The position numbers were made by a program, and so were the translations under genes. A model generated the notes under the pieces. The model did no database searches. It saw only the letters and a program-made list of their open reading frames with translations, and was not told the origin of the DNA. Shown here in pieces: positions 1-14,349 of a stretch of 50,271 nucleotides of DNA. The DNA is taken from assembly GCA_017882745.1 (NCBI GenBank), contig JADGOX010000229.1, positions 1 through 50,271 of the forward strand, read 5' to 3'. The DNA comes from Mycobacteriaceae bacterium. Lineage in GTDB: Bacteria > Actinomycetota > Actinomycetes > Mycobacteriales > Mycobacteriaceae. The number at the start of each line of letters is the position of its first letter. The first letter of the stretch is position 1.

Positions 1-1583
1 CGGACCAGCGCGGCCGCAGCCATCCACCGCCGCAGCGTCTCCTCTGCCGCCCGGAGGTCCGCACGCCCGAGCAACGCCCAGCCGTCCAGCAGCAGCGCAG
101 CCCCGTAGCCGCCCTCAGCAACCGGCTCAGCCCCGGGAGTGGCTACCACCAAGGCGGGCCCCGCCGGCACCTGCGTCAGCACATCGGTGCCGCCAGAGGT
201 ACGCACCGGCACGCCCGGAAATGCCCTGCCCAGTTCTTCCGCCGTGCGGGTCGCCCCCACCACCCGTGCGCGCAGCGCCCTGGAACCGCAGGCAGCGCAG
301 CGATAGCCGACGTCGGCCACTCCACACCACCGACAAACGGGAGTACCCACGCCGTCGGGTCCGGCGGCCGCAGGCAGCGACAGTGGTCCAGCGCACCGCC
401 GGCACCGAGCTTGTTCACGACAGCGTGCGCAGCCCAACGATGGCACGTATCCCCGTCGCGGAACCTGGACCAGCACGGGCGCTCCCGCGGCGATGGACGC
501 TCGCGCCGCCGCGAACGCCACAGCGGGCAACCGGGCCACGCGGGCGACGGGGTCACGCTCCAGCTGCGTGTCGGTGTCGGCGATCGCGGTGATGCGTGCG
601 CACCTCTCCCGCAGGACGGCACGGGGGGCAAGCAGGTCGTGCGCCCAGCCCGACTCCACCAGTGCCTGCGCCTCCGCGGTCCTCGCGTAACCACCGAGCA
701 GCACTGCCGCCCCGTTGGAGTGTGCCCGCAGCAGAGCAACCTCGCGGGCGTGCGGATACGGTGCGCGGGGCTCGGCGTGACTGTCGTCCCCGTCGTCCCA
801 CACAGCGACGAGCCCCAGTTCCGCCACGGGGGCGAAGACTGCGGCCCGGGTGCCGACCACCACCCGAGCCACCCCCCGCAGCGCAGCGAGCCAGCGCCGG
901 TAGCGGACCGCCGGCCCGAGCCCGGCGGTCAGCTCCACGACAGTGCCCGCGCCCAGCAGTCCGGTACAGGCGCCGTACACCCGGTCGACGTCTCCTTGAT
1001 CGGGGAGGACGAGGAGCGCGGAGCGCCCGGACTCCACCGTGGCCGCAGCCGCATCCGCCAGACGGGACGGCCAGTCCTCGCCGGGCAGCGCCTGCCACAC
1101 GGCCCGTGGCGCCCTGCCTTCACGCAGCGCGCTCAGGTAGCGATCGCCGTAGGTATAGGCCCCCCAGCCGTCACTTGTCTGCTGCGCGCGGATCGGGGGG
1201 CCGTCGGGCGGCGTCTCCGCCTCCACCCGTGCGTGGCGCCCGGGAACCGCCAGGCGCAGCACATCGGAGCGGGTGCCCGCGTAGCGTCCGGCGACGGTGC
1301 GGGCCAGCGCGGCGATCTCAGCCGTGAGCACACGTTCCGGCGAGACCACCTTCTCGATCCAGCCCAGCTTCCCGACGTGCGCGGAGGACTCCACCCGCTC
1401 GAGGACAAAGCCGTCGACCAGCCGACCGGCGAAGCGCACCCGCACCCGAACGCCCGGCTGGGCCTCCCCAGACTGGTCACTGTCGACAAGGTAGTCGAAG
1501 TCGCGGTCCAGGTGGGCCAGCGGCACCATCAGCGCCACCCGCGCCACGGGAAGCTCCACCGTGGCCGTTCGTTCCCGAGTCAC
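1..1583 (-). CDS. priA: Primosomal protein N' (PriA), helicase-degenerate actinobacterial type, C-terminus cut by window edge
   Basis: Replication-restart protein that in other bacteria reloads the replisome at stalled forks. The frame is open from a GTG at 1583 to the left edge (527 residues; family about 650), so the C-terminus is missing. The N-terminus carries the PriA 3'-binding pattern (PVARVALMVPLAHLDRDFDY, then a VRVRFAGR stretch). A zinc-binding region near residues 385-450 has four CxxC pairs (CARC, CRRC, CRWC, CAAC). The helicase core looks decayed: after RAVWQALPGE no Walker A is visible, and the DEEH box position reads WDDGDDSH (about residue 261), followed by a PYPHAREVALLRA remnant of the family's PRYHARD motif. 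Actinobacterial PriA proteins are known to lack detectable helicase motifs, so this is probably the normal lineage form. Start: stop codon at 1593-1595 limits the frame; a second GTG lies at 1559. Confidence 0.88.
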   Translation of the reverse strand, partial: MTRERTATVELPVARVALMVPLAHLDRDFDYLVDSDQSGEAQPGVRVRVRFAGRLVDGFVLERVESSAHVGKLGWIEKVVSPERVLTAEIAALARTVAGRYAGTRSDVLRLAVPGRHARVEAETPPDGPPIRAQQTSDGWGAYTYGDRYLSALREGRAPRAVWQALPGEDWPSRLADAAAATVESGRSALLVLPDQGDVDRVYGACTGLLGAGTVVELTAGLGPAVRYRRWLAALRGVARVVVGTRAAVFAPVAELGLVAVWDDGDDSHAEPRAPYPHAREVALLRAHSNGAAVLLGGYARTAEAQALVESGWAHDLLAPRAVLRERCARITAIADTDTQLERDPVARVARLPAVAFAAARASIAAGAPVLVQVPRRGYVPSLGCARCREQARCRRCAGPLSLPAAAGPDGVGTPVCRWCGVADVGYRCAACGSRALRARVVGATRTAEELGRAFPGVPVRTSGGTDVLTQVPAGPALVVATPGAEPVAEGGYGAALLLDGWALLGRADLRAAEETLRRWMAAAALV

Positions 1584-1688
1584 AGCGCAGGTCTACCAGC
1601 GGCCCCCGACACGCGCCCCGGGCTCTGCATGTTCGGGGTCCGCCAGCGGCGACACCTGCCCAAAACGCACAACCTGGGGTCGCTGGGG

Positions 1689-2903
<1,215 letters not shown>

Positions 2904-2941
2904 GAGGTGTCCTCTCGGATGTGGGCAGTACAGGAATGAGA

Positions 2942-4201
2942 CTAGTGCGCGGCGGGAAGCAGGTCCGCAACGACGTCAAGCACGCGGCTCGCCAGCAATG
3001 CCTTCGAACCATGGTCCAGAACCAGTTCGGTCCCGTCTGAGGCAAGGAGCCAGCCGTCGTTGCTGTCCACCTCGAAGGCCTTGCCGTCGCCGACGGCGTT
3101 GACGACGAGGAGGTCACATCCTTTGCGGGCCAACTTCGCCCTGGCGTGGTGCAGCACGTCCCCGCGCTCGTCACCGGTCTCGGCGGCGAAACCGACGATC
3201 ACCTGGTCAGCTGAGAGCTCACCGTTGCGGCGGGCTTCGACGAGCTCGGCGAGCACATCGGCGTTGCGAGTCAGCGCGATGGTGTCCGGCTCGTCGGCAC
3301 CCTTCTTGATCTTGCTGGTGGCTACCGTGTTCGGCCGGAAGTCGGCGACAGCGGCGGCCATCACCACAACGTCGGCGTCCACCGCGTGGCTGTGCATCGC
3401 GGCGCGAAGCTGCTCCGCGGTGGAGACCACGACCATCCGGACACCCGCTGGTGCGGCGACCCCGGTGGTGTGCCCGGACACCAAGGTGACTCTGGCGCCC
3501 CGCTGCACGGCGAGGCTGGCCAGCGCAAACCCCTGCTTGCCGGAGCTGCGATTGCCGAGAAAACGGACCGGATCCACCGGCTCCCGGGTACCGCCGGCAG
3601 ACACCAGGACGTGGCGACCCTCAAGGTCACGCGGCAACGCGTCGGCACGTTCGAGTAACAAGGTGGCGATCCCGGCGATCTCCGCCGCCTCCGGCATCCG
3701 ACCGGCGCCGGTGTCTGTGCCGGTGAGCCGCCCCGACGCGGGCTCGAGGACCACCACACCGCGGGAGCGCAGCAGGGCCGCGTTGTCCACGGTGGCGGGG
3801 TGCTCCCACATCTCGGTGTGCATGGCGGGGGCGAGCAGGACGGGACAACGCGCAGTCAGCAAGGTCGCGGTGAGCAGGTCGTCGGCCCTGCCGTGCGCCA
3901 AGCGGGCCATCAGATCAGCAGTTGCCGGAGCGACCACGACAAGCTCGGCGTCCTGGCCGATCCGCACGTGCGGAACCTCGTACACATCGGAGAAGACCCC
4001 CGTGTGCACGGGCTGGCCGGACAAGGCCTCGAAAGTAGCCGCACCGACAAAGCGCAGCGCCGCATCCGTGGGAACGACCCGGACGCGGTGGCCACTTTCG
4101 GTGAGCCGACGCAACAGCTCACAGGCCTTGTACGCGGCAATACCCCCACCGACACCGAGAACTACCCGCGGCTGTTCGGCGGGCAGCCGGCGGACGCTCA
4201 C
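2942..4201 (-). CDS. coaBC: Bifunctional phosphopantothenoylcysteine decarboxylase / phosphopantothenate-cysteine ligase
   Basis: Catalyses two consecutive steps of coenzyme A synthesis: CTP-dependent joining of cysteine to 4'-phosphopantothenate (CoaB half) and FMN-dependent decarboxylation of the product (CoaC half). Length 419 residues. The N-terminal flavodoxin-like CoaC domain (about 1-185) begins with [18 protein letters not shown] and contains YEVPHVRIG, with the likely active-site histidine, and PAMHTEMW, where many CoaC proteins have PAMNxxMW. The CoaB half starts at [19 protein letters not shown]. The start is GTG and overlaps the rpoZ stop by 4 nt (GTGA), indicating translational coupling. 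Formerly called dfp. Confidence 0.97.
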   Translation of the reverse strand: MSVRRLPAEQPRVVLGVGGGIAAYKACELLRRLTESGHRVRVVPTDAALRFVGAATFEALSGQPVHTGVFSDVYEVPHVRIGQDAELVVVAPATADLMARLAHGRADDLLTATLLTARCPVLLAPAMHTEMWEHPATVDNAALLRSRGVVVLEPASGRLTGTDTGAGRMPEAAEIAGIATLLLERADALPRDLEGRHVLVSAGGTREPVDPVRFLGNRSSGKQGFALASLAVQRGARVTLVSGHTTGVAAPAGVRMVVVSTAEQLRAAMHSHAVDADVVVMAAAVADFRPNTVATSKIKKGADEPDTIALTRNADVLAELVEARRNGELSADQVIVGFAAETGDERGDVLHHARAKLARKGCDLLVVNAVGDGKAFEVDSNDGWLLASDGTELVLDHGSKALLASRVLDVVADLLPAAH

Positions 4202-4485
4202 TCGCCTTCGGTGTGCTCGAGCAGATCGGCGTAGATCTCGCGCATCGCGATGGACAAGGGCTTCTCCTGCGGGTGCGGCTCCACCAACGGACCGACGTAC
4301 TCGAGCATGCCGTCACCGAGCTGGGAGTAGTAGTCGTTGATCTGACGCGCGCGCTTGGCTGCGAATATCACCAGCGCGTACTTCGAGGACGTGCGGGCGA
4401 GAAGCTCGTCGATGGGGGGAAAGGTGATTCCCAGTGGTGTGTCGTACGCCTGTGCTGGGTCTGACTCGGGCTGGGGTGTGCTCAC
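4198..4485 (-). CDS. rpoZ: DNA-directed RNA polymerase omega subunit
   Basis: Omega subunit, which binds the beta' C-terminus and helps RNA polymerase assembly. It is 95 residues with the diagnostic core [23 protein letters not shown]... followed by [12 protein letters not shown]; the family needs only this helical segment. The acidic N-terminal extension ([19 protein letters not shown]) is typical of actinobacterial omega. The GTG start at 4485 overlaps the gmk stop by 4 nt, and the rpoZ stop overlaps the coaBC start, so the three genes form a coupled block. The gmk-rpoZ-coaBC order is conserved across actinobacteria. Confidence 0.97.
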   Translation of the reverse strand: MSTPQPESDPAQAYDTPLGITFPPIDELLARTSSKYALVIFAAKRARQINDYYSQLGDGMLEYVGPLVEPHPQEKPLSIAMREIYADLLEHTEGE

Positions 4486-5126
4486 TCGGTGGCTCCTGCG
4501 CTGGTATCGGTGGGTGAAGCTGTTCGGCCTTCTGGTGCGTCAATGTCGTGTCGCACGGAAGGGCCGACCAACAAGGCTACCAAGTCGGCCGCCGCATGCT
4601 GCACATTGTCGTTCACAACGACGTGATCGAACTCACCCTGCGCCGCCAACTCCTCGCGCGCGGTCACCAGCCGCCGGGCAATGACAGCCTCGGGCTCCGT
4701 TCCACGTCCGGTCAGTCGCCGCACCAGAACCTCCCAGCTCGGCGGGGCCAGGAACACGAGATCGGCTTCGGGCATGGACCGACGGATTGCGCGGGCCCCG
4801 GCAAGGTCGACCTCCACGAGCACCGGTCGGCCCGCCTCAAGTGCCGCCTGGACCGGGCGCGCCGGAGTGCCGGACCGGTGCAGACCGCGATGGATCTCCG
4901 CCCACTCCAGCAGCTCACCGGCCGCAATCATCTGGTCGAACTCTGCCGCGGACACGAAGTGGTAGTCGCGCCCGTCAACCTCACCCGGCCTCGGCTCCCT
5001 GGTGGTGGCAGAGACACTGAAGTACAGCTCCGGAAGATCCGCGCGCAGCAGCCGCACCACACTGGTCTTGCCGACGGCGGAGGGGCCGGACAGAACCACG
5101 AGCCGGCCCCTCGCAGTGTCGGCCAT
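4482..5126 (-). CDS. gmk: Guanylate kinase
   Basis: Phosphorylates GMP to GDP with ATP, feeding GTP synthesis. Length 214 residues, family-typical. The P-loop GPSAVGKT sits at residues 14-21. Next come the GMP-binding segment [19 protein letters not shown], the EWAEIHR stretch, [12 protein letters not shown], and the late lid region [18 protein letters not shown]. It starts 11 nt after mihF ends and overlaps rpoZ by 4 nt. The C-terminal tail after about residue 185 is poorly conserved in the family and carries no recognised domain. Confidence 0.97.
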   Translation of the reverse strand: MADTARGRLVVLSGPSAVGKTSVVRLLRADLPELYFSVSATTREPRPGEVDGRDYHFVSAAEFDQMIAAGELLEWAEIHRGLHRSGTPARPVQAALEAGRPVLVEVDLAGARAIRRSMPEADLVFLAPPSWEVLVRRLTGRGTEPEAVIARRLVTAREELAAQGEFDHVVVNDNVQHAAADLVALLVGPSVRHDIDAPEGRTASPTDTSAGATE

Positions 5127-5137
5127 CGTCGCGCCGC

Positions 5138-5455
5138 TCAGGCCTGGTCGAACTTGGCGAGCAAGGCCTTGCGCTGGCGATCGCCGAGTCCGCGCAGTCG
5201 GCGGGTGGGAGCGATCTCCAGCTCGGTCATGAGCTCCTGGGCCTTGACCTTGCCTACCTTGGGCAGTGCCTCCAGCAACGCCGAGACCTTCATCTTGCCG
5301 AGGATCTCGTTGCTGTCTGAGTCGTGCAGCACCTGCTTGATGTCAGTGCCGCCCCGCTTGAGTCGTTCCTTGAGCTCGGCCCGGACGCGGCGGGCCACAG
5401 CTGCCTTCTCCAGAGCAGCAGTTCGCTGCTCGGCCGTCAGCTGGGGAAGGGCCAC
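5138..5455 (-). CDS. mihF: Mycobacterial-type integration host factor (mIHF)
   Basis: Actinobacterial nucleoid-associated DNA-binding protein, unrelated to proteobacterial IHF; in mycobacteria it is essential, compacts DNA and serves phage L5 integration. Length 105 residues. The sequence begins [17 protein letters not shown], and the helix-two-turn-helix core runs from [19 protein letters not shown] through [11 protein letters not shown] to the basic [15 protein letters not shown] end, matching the family throughout. The GTG start at 5455 is preceded by a GGAGGA Shine-Dalgarno. The adjacent gmk gene is its constant neighbour. It is likely first gene of the gmk-rpoZ-coaBC-metK unit, given the 143-nt gap and promoter-like elements upstream. 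Confidence 0.95.
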   Translation of the reverse strand: MALPQLTAEQRTAALEKAAVARRVRAELKERLKRGGTDIKQVLHDSDSNEILGKMKVSALLEALPKVGKVKAQELMTELEIAPTRRLRGLGDRQRKALLAKFDQA

Positions 5456-5525
5456 GGTTCCTCCGTCTTGTGTTGTTCATGCTTGCGCAATTCTGGAAGC
5501 CGCTGGGGTGCCAGCAGCAGCGACG

Positions 5526-5555
5526 ACCGTACCGACGTATTGAGGGAGTGCTCAA
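5526..5555 (-). promoter_or_regulatory. Candidate promoter for mihF-gmk-rpoZ-coaBC
   Basis: On the minus strand, TTGAGC (5555-5550) and TACGGT (5531-5526) are separated by 18 nt, a plausible sigma-A -35/-10 pair. Transcription would begin near 5519, leaving a leader of about 65 nt before the mihF GTG. The 143-nt pyrF-mihF gap contains no gene and no clear terminator. Motif match only. Confidence 0.4.
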
Positions 5556-5598
5556 CCCACCCCCGCGCCGTGTCCCGGGTGTCCGCGATGTATGGCAG

Positions 5599-6428
5599 TC
5601 AGCTCGGCAGTGCAGCCGCGAGGGCATCACGTATGCGTGCCGCCGCGTCGCGGAGAGCCGGAACAGTGGGTCCTTCGCGAAGGACATCACGAGAAGTGCT
5701 GGGCAGCAATAGATTTGGGACATCACCGAAAACTCGTCGCAGGTCATCGGGGGTGGCGCCCTGGGCGCCCAGGCCGGGCGCGAGGATGGGTCCGTTCAGA
5801 GCACCGAGCGCGAGCCCTTCGCCCGTCGTGGCACCGACAACCACGCCGACGTCACCCATCGGCCTGGCGCCCGCATTGCGTGTCGCGGCATCATCGATCA
5901 TCAGCTGAGCAAGGGATCGGTCCATGCCTGGAGGTTGCGCCTGCTGCACTCGGGCACCCTCCGGGTTGGAGGTGCGGGCCAGGACGAAGACCCCCCTCCC
6001 TGTGGTCTGCGCCAGCTCCAGCGCAGGTTCCAGAGACCCGAAACCGAGGTAGGGCGAGAGGGTCACTGCGTCGCCCGCGAGCAAGGATTGCGGACCGAGG
6101 TAGGCCTGCGCGTACGCGGCCATCGTGGAACCGATGTCACCGCGTTTGACGTCCAGCAGCACCAGTGCGCCAGCCGCCCGGGCCGCGGCGATGGTCTCCT
6201 CGAGCACCCGGATTCCCGCAGAGCCGTGCGCCTCGAAGAAGGCGGCTTGCGGCTTCAGTACCGCGATCTCGCCGGCCAACGCGTCGACGCAGGTCTGTGC
6301 GAACTGCGCCAGGCCCGCCACCCCGGGGTCGAGCCCCCAGGCCGCAAGAAGTGCCGGGTGGGGATCGATCCCCACACAGAGCCTGCCCCGCTCCGCGATC
6401 GCGGTCGTGAGCCGCTGCCCGAAGGTAC

Positions 6429-6432
<4 letters not shown>
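5599..6432 (-). CDS. pyrF: Orotidine 5'-phosphate decarboxylase (type 2)
   Basis: Last step of UMP synthesis: decarboxylates OMP. At 277 residues it belongs to the longer group II (mycobacterial-type) family, starting with [23 protein letters not shown]. The catalytic DxK pair lies in [13 protein letters not shown] (D94, K96), and ATTGEG and APGLGAQGA follow in the phosphate-binding half. It overlaps carB by 4 nt and is the last gene of the pyr operon. No pyrD or pyrE is present in the window. Confidence 0.97.
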
Positions 6433-9760
<3,328 letters not shown>

Positions 9761-9761
<1 letters not shown>

Positions 9762-10873
9762 CAGTGCGCGCCTTTCATGAGATCGGTGAAGCGGTCGAAG
9801 AGGTAGGCGGCGTCGTGCGGGCCGGCTGCGGCCTCGGGGTGGTACTGGACGGAGAAGGCCGGCCCATCCAGCAGTGCGACACCTTCGACCGTGCCGTCGT
9901 TGGGACAGGTGTGGCTGACGACGGCCTTGCCGAACGGGGTGTCGAACTGCTCCCCGGCCTCCCCCTCCAGCGCGAAGCCGTGGTTCTGCGCCGTGATGGC
10001 AACACGCCCGGTGGCGTGCTCGATGACAGGGATGTTCATTCCGCGATGCCCGTAGCGCATCTTGTAGGTCTCCCGGCCCAGGGCGCGGCCGAGGATCTGG
10101 TTCCCGAAGCAGATGCCGAACAGGGGTATGCGCTGCTCCAGCACCCGCTGGGTCAATGCCACCACGTCGTCCGCGGTGGCGGGGTCGCCAGGGCCATTGG
10201 AGAGGAACACGCCGTCCGGACGCACCGCGAGCACCTCCTCCAGCGTCGATGTGCTGGCGAGCACGTGCACCTCGACGCCGCGCGCACTCAACATGCGCGG
10301 GGTGTTCGACTTGATCCCGAGATCCAGCGCCGCGACGGTGAACCGCCGCGCCCCTGTCGCCGGAACCACGTAGCCGGACGTGGTGGTCACCTCGGCCGCC
10401 AGATCTGCACCGAGCATGCTGGGCTGTTCCTGCACCCGGCGGACCAGCTCCTCGTGATCGGCCAGGAACACACCAGAGAAGATTCCCGCCCGCATCGACC
10501 CACGCTCGCGAAGGTGTCGCACGGCTGCCCGGGTGTCGATTCCGGCAATACCGACGACGCCCTGAGAGACCAGAGCATCCTGCAGCGAGCCGGTTGCCCG
10601 CCAGTTCGAGTGCCGCCGTGAGGGATCGCGCACGGCATAGCCCGCCACCCAGATGCGGCTCGCTTCGTCGTCCTCGTCGTTCCAGCCCGTGTTGCCGATC
10701 TGCGGGGCCGTGGCCACCACGATCTGGCGGTGGTAGCTCGGATCGGTCAGCGTCTCCTGGTAGCCCGTCATGCCGGTGCAGAACACCGCCTCGCCCAGCG
10801 TGGCGCCCTCGGCGCCGAACGCTTCGCCCCGGAACGTGGTTCCGTCCTCGAGTACCAGTACTGCCTCGCTCAC
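9761..10873 (-). CDS. carA: Carbamoyl-phosphate synthase, small (glutaminase) subunit
   Basis: Hydrolyses glutamine and channels ammonia to CarB. It is 370 residues. The N-terminal CPSase domain begins [18 protein letters not shown] and includes [14 protein letters not shown]. The class I glutamine amidotransferase domain carries the nucleophile in [10 protein letters not shown] (Cys255) and the partner His345/Glu347 in [10 protein letters not shown]. The asparagine in CFGNQ, where many amidotransferases have CxGHQ, is common in CarA of this lineage. It overlaps the upstream membrane-protein gene by 4 nt and carB by 1 nt. Confidence 0.98.
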
Positions 10874-11397
10874 GCGGAGTCTCCATCCTTCTTGTCAGCT
10901 GTTGAGGCACCTGCATGGGCAGAGACGGCCCGCACCCAATCGGGATAGGCGGACTTGTCGTCGGCCCGAAAGCCGGTGTCGACCATCCCGTCACCCACCT
11001 GCCAGCGCAACACCAGCAGACCGTCCTTGGTCATCACCTTGCCTGCCAGCCGGTAGTCGGTCCGTGCGCTGTCGATCGACGCCTGCGGAATCCAGATGCT
11101 GCTGGCACCGTGCCGGCTGAGCAGCACGCCGTCCGCGTGCAGTGTCAGCTTCGCGCTGGCCCGATGGCCGATGTCCCCCACCGCCACACGGTCCTGCCAG
11201 TTCCCCGCAATGGCGCTGCCCACGTACAGGCCCGTCGCCGGACCGAGGACGACTGAACCCGGATCGGTCGTCGGCACGGGGAACTCGCCGAGCGCCGCAC
11301 TCTGCCGTCGCCCACGACGCTGCCATCCGCGGTACATCCCCCAGACCGCGAGCACGAGCACCGCCAGCACCAGGAAGCTCAACAGGACTCGTGTCAT
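10870..11397 (-). CDS. PH-like domain membrane protein embedded in the pyr operon
   Basis: Function unknown. The 175-residue protein starts with a single transmembrane helix (about residues 4-20, [18 protein letters not shown]), then a basic stop-transfer stretch ([10 protein letters not shown]). A soluble domain follows with short beta-rich segments: [57 protein letters not shown]. This corresponds to the PH-like family protein found between pyrC and carA in mycobacteria (Rv1382 position). The tail is hydrophilic (DKKDGDSA). It shares one base with the pyrC stop (TGATG) and 4 nt with carA, so its expression must be tied to the pathway. No catalytic motif is visible; a membrane-tethered structural or regulatory role is only a guess. 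Confidence 0.8.
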   Translation of the reverse strand: MTRVLLSFLVLAVLVLAVWGMYRGWQRRGRRQSAALGEFPVPTTDPGSVVLGPATGLYVGSAIAGNWQDRVAVGDIGHRASAKLTLHADGVLLSRHGASSIWIPQASIDSARTDYRLAGKVMTKDGLLVLRWQVGDGMVDTGFRADDKSAYPDWVRAVSAHAGASTADKKDGDSA

Positions 11398-12710
11398 CAG
11401 TCGTGCACCGTTCTCGTGATCTGTCCGTGGTGGGCCGTGATCCGTCCGCGCAGCACCGTGGTGACTACGCGGGCGGGCAGGGTCATGCCCTCGTATGGGG
11501 TGTTGGCGGCAATGCTGGCCAGCTCCGCGCCACGCACGGTCCAGCTGGCGTCAGGGTCGATGAGGACCAGATTCGCCGGCTCCCCCACCTCCAGCGGGCG
11601 GCCGTGATCAGGCAGACCGGCGATGGCCGCGGGACGCTCGCTCATCACGCGCGCCACGCCACGCCAGTCAAGCAAGCCGGTGCGCACCATCGTCTCGGTC
11701 ACCACCGACAGCGCTGTCTGCAGACCGAGCATGCCCGGACGAGCCGCCGCAAACTCGCAGTCCTTGTCCTGCGGGGCGTGCGGAGCGTGGTCGGTGGCCA
11801 CACAGTCGATCACTCCCGCGGCCAGCGCCGCTCGCAGTGCAGCGATATCGCTGTGCTCGCGCAAGGGCGGGTTCACCTTGTTCACCGGGTCGTAGTCGAC
11901 CAGCCGGGAGTCGTCGAGGAACAGGTGATGCGGAGTGACCTCAGCGCTGACGTGGATGCCCGCCCGCTTGGCGCCTCGCAGGATCTCAGCAGTGCCTGCG
12001 GTGGACACGTGACACACGTGCAGGCGTGCACCGGCGTCGCGGGCCAGCAGGCAGTCACGGGCCACGATGGCCTCCTCCGCTGCCCGTGGCCAGCCGGCCA
12101 GGCCGAGCCGTGCTGCGGTGGGTCCCTCGTGGGCCTGGGCCCCCCCGGGTTGACCGCCACCGGTCAGTCGGGGCTCCTCGGCGTGTTGGGCCACCAGCAC
12201 GTCGAGCGCGCTGGCGTACTCGAGTGCCCGGCGCATCAGGAGCGGATCGGCCACGCAGTGTCCGTCGTCGGAGAAGATCCGAACGCCGCTGGCAGCCAGC
12301 GTGCCCAGCTCGGCCAGCTGCTCGCCACGCAGCCCGAGCGTGATCGCACCGACAGGGTGCACATCGACGAGCCCGGCCCGGGCGCCGAGTCCGCGCACGT
12401 GCTCGGTGACCACCACCGTGTCGGCAACCGGGTCGGTGTTGGCCATGGCGAACACTGCGGTGTAGCCGCCGAGTGCGGCGGCCGCCGAGCCGGTCGCGAT
12501 GGTCTCGGTGTCCTCTCTGCCCGGCTCGCGCAGATGGGTGTGCAGGTCGACGAAACCGGGCAGGGCCACCAGCCCTACACCGTCGATCACCTCGGCGTCC
12601 TCGGGTGCCACGAGAGAGCCGCCGAGCTGCTTGATCTCTCCGTCGTCGAGGAGCATGTCGGTGGGCTCACCTTCGCCGTACAACCGGACACCGGTGATCA
12701 GCACGCTCAT
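11397..12710 (-). CDS. pyrC: Dihydroorotase (class I)
   Basis: Cyclises carbamoyl-aspartate to dihydroorotate. At 437 residues it matches the class I amidohydrolases. The metal-binding HxH lies in [10 protein letters not shown] (H57, H59). Downstream are the [10 protein letters not shown] and EVTPHHLFL histidine segments and the ATDHAPHA aspartate motif. The ATG at 12710 overlaps pyrB by 4 nt. Third gene of the operon. Confidence 0.97.
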   Translation of the reverse strand: MSVLITGVRLYGEGEPTDMLLDDGEIKQLGGSLVAPEDAEVIDGVGLVALPGFVDLHTHLREPGREDTETIATGSAAAALGGYTAVFAMANTDPVADTVVVTEHVRGLGARAGLVDVHPVGAITLGLRGEQLAELGTLAASGVRIFSDDGHCVADPLLMRRALEYASALDVLVAQHAEEPRLTGGGQPGGAQAHEGPTAARLGLAGWPRAAEEAIVARDCLLARDAGARLHVCHVSTAGTAEILRGAKRAGIHVSAEVTPHHLFLDDSRLVDYDPVNKVNPPLREHSDIAALRAALAAGVIDCVATDHAPHAPQDKDCEFAAARPGMLGLQTALSVVTETMVRTGLLDWRGVARVMSERPAAIAGLPDHGRPLEVGEPANLVLIDPDASWTVRGAELASIAANTPYEGMTLPARVVTTVLRGRITAHHGQITRTVHD

Positions 12711-13681
12711 TCGTTCGCTCCCTGTTCTGATCCTGTGAGGCCGGAGCCGGCGAGCAGCTGGTAGAGCACGGCCATCCGGATGTGCACCCCGTTGCGCACC
12801 TGGGCCAGCACCGCCGTGCGTGGAGAGTCGGCCACTGCCGAGGTGATCTCCATCCCACGCACCATCGGACCGGGATGCAGCACAACAGCGTGCTCCTCGA
12901 GCAGCGCCATCCGCCGCTCGGACAGCCCGTAGCGGACGGCGTACTCCCTGGCGGAGGGAAAGAACCCACCGTGCATCCGCTCGGCCTGCACCCGCAACAT
13001 CAGCACGGCGTCCACCGCAGCCAGCTCGGCGTCGAGGTCGTGGGACACGCTCACCGCGCCGGACTGCCCACCCCAGTGGGCAACCCCGTGCGGCATCAAA
13101 GTGGGAGGGGCCACGACCACGACGTCCGCGCCCAGCGTGCTCAGCAGGGTTGCGTCGCTGCGGGCGACCCTGCTGTGCAGCACGTCGCCGACGATGGCCA
13201 CCCGGCGCCCGGCCAGGCTGCCCAGTCGCTGACGCAGCGTCAGTGCGTCGAGCAAGGCCTGCGTCGGATGCTCATGGGTGCCGTCACCTGCATTCACCAC
13301 TGCCGGACCATCACCGCCCGCTGCTGTCCACGCAGCGATGCGGTGCGCCGCCCCGGACGCAGGGTGCCGCACGATCAGGCAGTCCGCGCCAGCGGCACGC
13401 AGCGTCAGCGCGGTGTCCCGCAGCGACTCGCCCTTGGACGCCGAGGAGCCCTTGGCGCTGACGTTGACCACGTCAGCACTCATCCACTTGCCTGCCACTT
13501 CGAAGGAGACCCGGGTGCGGGTGGAGTCCTCGAAGAAGACGGTCATGACGGTCCGCCCACGCAGGGTCGGCAGCTTGCGCACCTCTCGGCCGAGTAGTGC
13601 CTGCTCGAAGGCTTCGGCATCGTCCATGATCGAGATCGCGGCGTCGGCAGTGAGGTCGGCGGTGGAGAGCAGGTGCCTCAT
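12707..13681 (-). CDS. pyrB: Aspartate carbamoyltransferase catalytic subunit
   Basis: Transfers the carbamoyl group to aspartate, the committed step of pyrimidine synthesis. It is 324 residues. The carbamoyl-phosphate motif STRTR is at residues 53-57 within [16 protein letters not shown]. The 80s loop SASKGES and the HPTQALLD motif also fit. No pyrI regulatory chain accompanies it, which is usual where PyrR controls the operon. It overlaps pyrR and pyrC by 4 nt each. Confidence 0.97.
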   Translation of the reverse strand: MRHLLSTADLTADAAISIMDDAEAFEQALLGREVRKLPTLRGRTVMTVFFEDSTRTRVSFEVAGKWMSADVVNVSAKGSSASKGESLRDTALTLRAAGADCLIVRHPASGAAHRIAAWTAAGGDGPAVVNAGDGTHEHPTQALLDALTLRQRLGSLAGRRVAIVGDVLHSRVARSDATLLSTLGADVVVVAPPTLMPHGVAHWGGQSGAVSVSHDLDAELAAVDAVLMLRVQAERMHGGFFPSAREYAVRYGLSERRMALLEEHAVVLHPGPMVRGMEITSAVADSPRTAVLAQVRNGVHIRMAVLYQLLAGSGLTGSEQGANE

Positions 13682-14289
13682 CCATGCACTCCTGGCGGGT
13701 GGGGTGTACGCAGCAGGACGGCATCACGCCCGTCGAGCTCGGTGAGCAGCACCGCCACATCCTCGCTGCGCGCAGTGGGAATGTTCTTGCCCACATAGTC
13801 GGCGCGCAATGGCAGCTCACGATGCCCGCGGTCGACGAGGACGGCGAGCTGAACAATCCGGGGACGACCGAGGTCGCGCAGCGCGTCCAGGGCGGCACGC
13901 ACGGTGCGACCAGAGAACAGCACGTCATCGACGAGCACGACCAGAGCGTCGTCGACACCCCCAGCGGGAACCGAGGTCTGTCCCAGCGCCCGTGAAGGCT
14001 GCCTGCGCAGGTCGTCTCGGTACAGAGTGGTGTCGAGGAAACCGAGATCGGGGCGCACCCCGGAGAACTCGGCGATGCGATCCACCAGGCGGACCGCGAG
14101 TGTGCTGCCACGAGTGGGAATGCCGAGGAGGACCACCCGGGGAGCATCGGGTGCGTCGAGCGCGGTCTTCTCGATCAGCTGGTGGGCGATCCGGGCCACA
14201 GTACGAGCTACATCGGCCGAACTGAGCAGCTCTCGCTCAGTCGCGCTGTTTTCGCCCTGCGGACCGACCGCCTCGGGCGCCTTTGGCAT
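13678..14289 (-). CDS. pyrR: Pyrimidine operon regulator / uracil phosphoribosyltransferase PyrR
   Basis: Bifunctional RNA-binding attenuation or translation regulator that senses UMP and has uracil phosphoribosyltransferase activity. It is 203 residues. The type I PRTase fold is shown by [15 protein letters not shown] and by the PRPP loop [14 protein letters not shown] (about 116-129); the DTTLYRDDL segment is a PyrR hallmark. The ATG at 14289 is supported by a strong AAGGAGG at 14302-14296; the frame is open upstream to 15135 but that region overlaps bldD and nusB on other frames. First gene of the pyr operon. A hairpin of the PyrR-binding type abuts its Shine-Dalgarno, implying autogenous control. 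Confidence 0.96.
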   Translation of the reverse strand: MPKAPEAVGPQGENSATERELLSSADVARTVARIAHQLIEKTALDAPDAPRVVLLGIPTRGSTLAVRLVDRIAEFSGVRPDLGFLDTTLYRDDLRRQPSRALGQTSVPAGGVDDALVVLVDDVLFSGRTVRAALDALRDLGRPRIVQLAVLVDRGHRELPLRADYVGKNIPTARSEDVAVLLTELDGRDAVLLRTPHPPGVHG

Positions 14290-14295
14290 CCGAGA

Positions 14296-14321
14296 CCTCC
14301 TTCCCCGCCTCACTGGACGGG
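14296..14321 (-). promoter_or_regulatory. Candidate PyrR-binding RNA hairpin at the pyrR ribosome-binding site
   Basis: In the minus-strand transcript, CCCG (14321-14318) can pair with CGGG (14307-14304); an inner CC/GG pair closes a loop with AGTGA. The sequence GTCCAGTGAGGC followed by GGGAAGG resembles the PyrR-binding consensus (UCCAGNGAGGCU then a purine-rich AAGG flank). The 3' flank runs directly into the AAGGAGG Shine-Dalgarno (14302-14296). PyrR binding here would block translation initiation, as established for the Mycobacterium smegmatis pyr operon. No terminator/antiterminator pair is visible, which argues against attenuation. Confidence 0.7.
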
Positions 14322-14349
14322 TTGTTAAAGGATGTCGAACATTTCGTCG

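Noticed and set aside
2904-2941. SAM riboswitch before metK
   Set aside because: Only 38 nt separate coaBC and metK, too short for any known SAM aptamer.
9762-10994. N-terminal extension of carB through carA
   Set aside because: Runs in another frame through carA; family N-terminus begins at the ATG at 9761.
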